DNA from: CAZDSS01 sp964508185 | Lineage (GTDB): Bacteria; Pseudomonadota; Alphaproteobacteria; Sphingomonadales; Govanellaceae | Direction of reading: 5' to 3' | NCBI GenBank assembly: GCA_964508185.1 | Contig: CAZDSS010000058.1 | Span: 1-17,100 of the forward strand | Length of the DNA: 17,100 bases | Shown: positions 14,087 to 17,100 of the stretch, in pieces | How positions within the stretch are numbered: the stretch's first letter is position 1 | Layout: every line of letters starts with the position of its first letter | Program-made: the position numbers and the translations under genes | Notes under the pieces: model-generated | The model's database searches: none | What the model was told of the DNA's origin: nothing | Seen by the model: only the letters and a program-made list of their open reading frames with translations

Positions 14087-16612
14087 TCAAGGCCGCGAGG
14101 GGGCGGCGGCTGCGGCCGGGGGCTGATCGGCGGCCGCCTCCGCCTGCCTGCCGTCCTGACGGCGCGGCAGGATGCAGGTGACCAAGGTCCCTTCCCCGGG
14201 GCTCGATTCCAGCGTCACACGGCCGCCATGAAGCTCCACAAAGCTCTTGACCAGCGACAGGCCGAGGCCCGCGCCCTGGCCGCGGGCGACCTCGCGCCCC
14301 GTATGGAAGCGGTCGAAGGCCTTGGGCTGCTCGTCCCGGGGGATGCCGACCCCGTTGTCGCGCACGAAGAGGCGCACGTGATCCGCGTCCTCGGCCTCGA
14401 CGCCCATCTCGATCTCGCCGGGCGCGGGCGTGAATTTCATGGCGTTGCTCAGAAGATTGTACATGACCTGGCGGATGCGGCGCTCGTCCCCCTGGATCGC
14501 GCCGATGCCCTCGGGGATGCGGAGATGGAGCTTGTGCCGGCGCTTGGCGAGATCCTCCCGCGCCATGCCGGCGACGCTCGCCAGCATGCGGCCGAGCTCG
14601 AATTCCCGGATCTCGAGCTGCATGCCCCCGGCTTCCACCACGGCGAGATCCAGGATGTCGTTGATGAGGACGAGGAGAAGGGCGGAGGATTCGAGGATCC
14701 CCGTCACGTAATCCCGCTGCTGCTTGTTGAGCGGCCCGTAATATTCCTTGTCCAGAAGCTCCGCGAAGCCGATGACGCTGTTGAGCGGCGTTCTGAGCTC
14801 GTAGGAGATATGGGCGACGAACTCGGTCTTGAGGCGGTCGGCGGCCTCCAGCGCCTCGTTGCGCTCGCGGAGCGCCCGTTCGATGCGCACGCTGTCGGTG
14901 ACGTCGAGGAAGGTGAAGAGCGTCGCGCCGTCGGGGAGCGGCACCGCGTTGTAGATGATCTCGCAGCCGTCGGTGCGGCGGAGATGGCCGCGCCGCGCCA
15001 CCCGCTCGCCGTCGTCCTGGGACAGGGCCTCGTTGAACAGCTCGTATTCGTCGGACGGCGCGAACAGCGGCGCGCAGGCGTCGGCGATGCGGGACAGGTG
15101 CGGGCTATCGGAGAGCACCTCCTCGTCCAGCCGCCAGATCTCCCGGAAGGCGGGATTGTGCAGCCGGAGCCGCCCGTCGCCGCCGAACACGGCCACGCCT
15201 TCATGGAGATTGTTGAGGGTCGCGCGCTGCACGGCGATCAGGGTGTTGTAGGAGCGTTCAAGCGCCAGACGGTCGGTCACGTCCTCATACATGATGAGAA
15301 GGCCGCCCAGGGGATGGGGCTGGGTGACGACGCGCAAGGTGGCTTCGTCCGGCAGGTGCCACATCTCCTCCACGGGCTCCAGAAGCTCGGTGTAATAGGC
15401 GAGATGGGCCTTCTTCCAGGCGGGGAAGTCCGCCTGCTCGGGCAGGCGGCGGCGCTCGCGCATGGCTTCCAGCAGCTCCCCGTGGTGGGGATGGGTGGAC
15501 AGGAATTCCTCCGGCAGCTGCCACAGGCGGACGAAGGCGCTGTTGTAGAATTCGAGGCTCTTGTCCGCGCCGAAGATGGCGACTGCGGTCGACAGCTTGT
15601 TGAGCGTCTCGGCGTGGGATTCCGCATAGCGGGCGATCTCGGCGCGCAGATCATCGAGCTCCGTCGAGTCATAGGCATAGCCCACGACCGCCGCATTCCC
15701 GTCCGCGCCAGCATTCGCGCCATCCGGCGCCTGCGGGATCTGCACCATGGTGATGGCGCGGCGCTGGCCGTTGATGACCACGTAATGCTTGCTCTTGGCG
15801 ACCGCGCCCTCGGCAAGGGCGCGGGCGGCGTCGGCCCGCGGGCCGCCCTGGACGAGATTGCCCACAAGCTCCGTCTTCTGCTCCAGCACCTCGGCGGCGC
15901 TCGCCGCCTCCACCGCCTGCACATAGGCGGGATTGACCCATTGCAGGGCAAGGTCCGCGCCGCGCCGCCAGAGGGGGAAGGGCAGGGCCTCGGCGATCTG
16001 GCGAAAGAGGCGGTTCTCCGCCGCCATGCGCGCGATCTCCCCCTCCATGAGCGCCGCCTTCTGGCGTTCGCTGGTGATGTCCGTGAACCACAGGAGGGCG
16101 AGGTCGCCCGCGCGGCTCGCGGTCACGCGGAAATGGCGGTCGCGGGCGGAGACCTCGAACGGCCGGGGCGATGCGATGCCGGAGCGGATCGCCGCCGCCG
16201 CTTCCTCGATGAGGGCGAAATGGGATTCCGTGAAGCCCGTTTCCCCGCGGCGGTCCAGGAGGTCGTCGAGCGCGACGATGGGGCTGCTCCGCCCGATCCA
16301 GGGGGCGAGATTGGCGCTCGCCGCGAAATGGCCTTCCGGGGTCCAGGCGAGATGGGCCACGGGCGCAGCTTCGAGGATGAAGGAGATGCGGTCCGCGGCA
16401 TTGCGCTGCCGGCGCGCCCGCACCAGCGCGTCGCGGCCCAGAAGATAGACCCAGAGCGCGACGGCAAGCGCGGTCACGGCCAGCGCGCCGCCCACCGCGA
16501 AGCTCGCCGTGCCCTGATGAATGTCGGAAGGCGCGGCGGCTGCGGCAAGCGGGCACAAGCAAAGCCCGCCAAGGCCAAGCGCCAGACCGCGCAATCTGAT
16601 AGGTTGCGTCAT
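14087..16612 (-). CDS. divL: DivL-like multi-PAS sensor kinase homologue with Tyr replacing the H-box histidine
   Basis: Read from the ATG at 16610-16612 (MTQPIRLRG), this is an 841-residue membrane kinase homologue. Residues about 7-28 are a signal- or anchor-like segment and about 38-59 a transmembrane helix. Four PAS-like regions follow (about 75-181, 202-321, 334-451, 455-577), the last two being clearest (AIFGADKSLEFYNSAFVRLW; AVFGGDGRLRLHNPAFREIW). The dimerisation domain has HISYELRTPLNSVIGF. The phosphoacceptor position is Tyr604 (TAC, 14801-14803) instead of His, as in Caulobacter DivL. ATP-binding motifs look intact: NLLSNAMKFTP, DNGVGIP and GAGLGLSLVKSF. DivL acts with DivK and CckA to control CtrA and is largely cytoplasmic after its anchor. 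GGGACGGGAG precedes the start; an earlier ATG at 16699 would overlap the hairpin after ahcY and is rejected. Orthology to DivL rests on the Tyr, the PAS layout and the neighbourhood. Confidence 0.85.
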   Translation of the reverse strand: MTQPIRLRGLALGLGGLCLCPLAAAAAPSDIHQGTASFAVGGALAVTALAVALWVYLLGRDALVRARRQRNAADRISFILEAAPVAHLAWTPEGHFAASANLAPWIGRSSPIVALDDLLDRRGETGFTESHFALIEEAAAAIRSGIASPRPFEVSARDRHFRVTASRAGDLALLWFTDITSERQKAALMEGEIARMAAENRLFRQIAEALPFPLWRRGADLALQWVNPAYVQAVEAASAAEVLEQKTELVGNLVQGGPRADAARALAEGAVAKSKHYVVINGQRRAITMVQIPQAPDGANAGADGNAAVVGYAYDSTELDDLRAEIARYAESHAETLNKLSTAVAIFGADKSLEFYNSAFVRLWQLPEEFLSTHPHHGELLEAMRERRRLPEQADFPAWKKAHLAYYTELLEPVEEMWHLPDEATLRVVTQPHPLGGLLIMYEDVTDRLALERSYNTLIAVQRATLNNLHEGVAVFGGDGRLRLHNPAFREIWRLDEEVLSDSPHLSRIADACAPLFAPSDEYELFNEALSQDDGERVARRGHLRRTDGCEIIYNAVPLPDGATLFTFLDVTDSVRIERALRERNEALEAADRLKTEFVAHISYELRTPLNSVIGFAELLDKEYYGPLNKQQRDYVTGILESSALLLVLINDILDLAVVEAGGMQLEIREFELGRMLASVAGMAREDLAKRRHKLHLRIPEGIGAIQGDERRIRQVMYNLLSNAMKFTPAPGEIEMGVEAEDADHVRLFVRDNGVGIPRDEQPKAFDRFHTGREVARGQGAGLGLSLVKSFVELHGGRVTLESSPGEGTLVTCILPRRQDGRQAEAAADQPPAAAAAPSRP

Positions 16613-16667
16613 TACTCCCGTCCCCAGAACTTGGGAGAGTAATGCCGAACTTGGCCCGAATACAAGA

Positions 16668-16689
16668 GCAGCGGCCCGAAGGCCGCTGC
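16668..16689 (-). terminator. Hairpin downstream of ahcY, possible terminator or attenuator before the divL-like gene
   Basis: A perfect 9-bp stem, GCAGCGGCC and GGCCGCTGC on the minus strand, is closed by a TTCG tetraloop, a very stable loop. It sits 11 bp after the ahcY stop. The following bases, TCTTGTATTC, are T-rich but not a clean U run, so termination may be partial. The divL-like gene starts 55 bp further on. The intervening bases hold only weak promoter-like hexamers. Confidence 0.6.
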
Positions 16690-16700
16690 GCCGCTTCACA

Positions 16701-17100
16701 TCAGTACCGGTAATGGTCCGGCTTGAACGGGCCGGTCTGTTCGACGCCGATATATTTCGCCTGCTTTTCCGTGAGCCTGGTGAGCTTCACGCCGAGCTTG
16801 GCGAGATGGAGCGCCGCGACCTTCTCGTCGAGGTGCTTCGGCAGGGTATAGACCTTGTTCTCGTAGGCCGCCGCATTGGTCCAGAGCTCGATCTGGGCGA
16901 GGGTCTGGTTGGTGAAGCTCGCCGACATGACGAAGCTCGGATGACCCGTGGCGCAGCCGAGATTGACGAGACGGCCTTCGGCCAGAAGGATGATGCGCTT
17001 GCCGTCGTGGAACTCGATCTCGTCCACCTGCGGCTTCACGTTGTGCCACTTGAAGTTCCGAAGGCCGGCAACCTGGATCTCGCTGTCGAAATGGCCGATG
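16701..17100 (-). CDS. ahcY: Adenosylhomocysteinase, C-terminal part
   Basis: Only the last 133 or so codons are in the window; the frame stays open to the edge, reading IGHFDSEIQVAGLRNFKWHN. The enzyme reversibly hydrolyses S-adenosylhomocysteine to adenosine and homocysteine with tightly bound NAD, relieving product inhibition of methyltransferases. LAEGRLVNLGCATGHPSFVM followed by SASFTNQTLAQIELW is the highly conserved NAD-domain segment. The protein ends GPFKPDHYRY; the Lys and Tyr of this tail complete the NAD site of the neighbouring subunit in characterised enzymes. The internal ATG at 17037-17039 is not the real start. It lies upstream of the kinase gene on the same strand, with a hairpin between them. 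Confidence 0.96.
   Translation of the reverse strand, partial: IGHFDSEIQVAGLRNFKWHNVKPQVDEIEFHDGKRIILLAEGRLVNLGCATGHPSFVMSASFTNQTLAQIELWTNAAAYENKVYTLPKHLDEKVAALHLAKLGVKLTRLTEKQAKYIGVEQTGPFKPDHYRY

Noticed and set aside
11814..14126. A 770-codon plus-strand open frame over AmgK-MurU and tsaE
   Set aside because: Antisense shadow crossing two recognised genes and their junction.
14810..14812. The His three residues before Tyr604 as the true phosphoacceptor
   Set aside because: The (H/Y)ELRTPL register fixes the acceptor directly before ELRTPL; the earlier His is outside that position.
16622..16636. CCCAGAACTTGGG imperfect palindrome upstream of the DivL-like gene as an operator
   Set aside because: Only four-base arms match, which is expected often by chance; no second copy was noticed.
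14063..16642. An 859-codon plus-strand open frame opposite the DivL-like gene
   Set aside because: Same cause: the complementary strand carries PAS, dimerisation and ATPase motifs, and this frame shows none.
16613..16699. A 29-codon upstream start for the DivL-like kinase
   Set aside because: It would begin only 2 bp past the ahcY stop and translate through the TTCG hairpin. The ATG at 16612 has a GGGAG ribosome site and starts a proper membrane segment.

Overview
This GC-rich window comes from the chromosome of an alphaproteobacterium. Three things point there: an alphaproteobacterial-type AddB/AddA pair, a DivL-like sensor kinase with Tyr in place of the H-box His, and the block ahcY - divL-like kinase - tsaE - amgK/murU - addB - addA - trxA, which I recall as a conserved arrangement in that class. 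No tRNA, rRNA, insertion sequence, prophage or CRISPR array was seen. The content is core and housekeeping, with several unusual proteins inside it.

Layout. (1) 1-2251, plus strand: the end of a 2-oxo acid dehydrogenase E1 beta gene, then an acetoin/pyruvate-type E2 gene coupled to it by an ATGA overlap. The E2 carries three tandem peripheral-subunit-binding domains where one is usual. A perfect 14-bp bidirectional terminator (2274-2306) separates it from (2) a convergent SDR oxidoreductase (2331-3092, minus). (3) A 188-bp divergent intergenic region leads to a plus-strand pair, an FAD-dependent ferredoxin reductase (3281-4492) and a [2Fe-2S] ferredoxin (4517-4831). The ferredoxin has Ser where the third cluster Cys is expected and an extra Cys nearby. 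(4) A second bidirectional terminator (4860-4888) precedes a long minus-strand series read from 17100 down to 4910. It holds adenosylhomocysteinase (C-terminal part only), a hairpin, the DivL-like kinase, tsaE, a single-chain AmgK-MurU fusion, addB, addA and trxA. tsaE through addA are spaced 3 bp apart or overlap by ATGA, so they look like one translationally coupled operon. trxA has a good sigma-70 promoter of its own whose -35 element covers the addA stop codon.

Functions. The left end makes acyl-CoA from a 2-oxo acid or acetoin (E1/E2; the E3 is not in view). The reductase and ferredoxin form a short NAD(P)H-to-ferredoxin electron chain whose terminal acceptor is not in the window. The minus-strand block combines S-adenosylhomocysteine removal, cell-cycle signalling, t6A tRNA modification, peptidoglycan sugar recycling, double-strand-break repair and thiol redox control.

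No wholly new multi-gene system is evident. The observations most worth following up are the triple-PSBD E2, the variant ferredoxin cluster motif, the AmgK-MurU fusion and the His-to-Tyr kinase.
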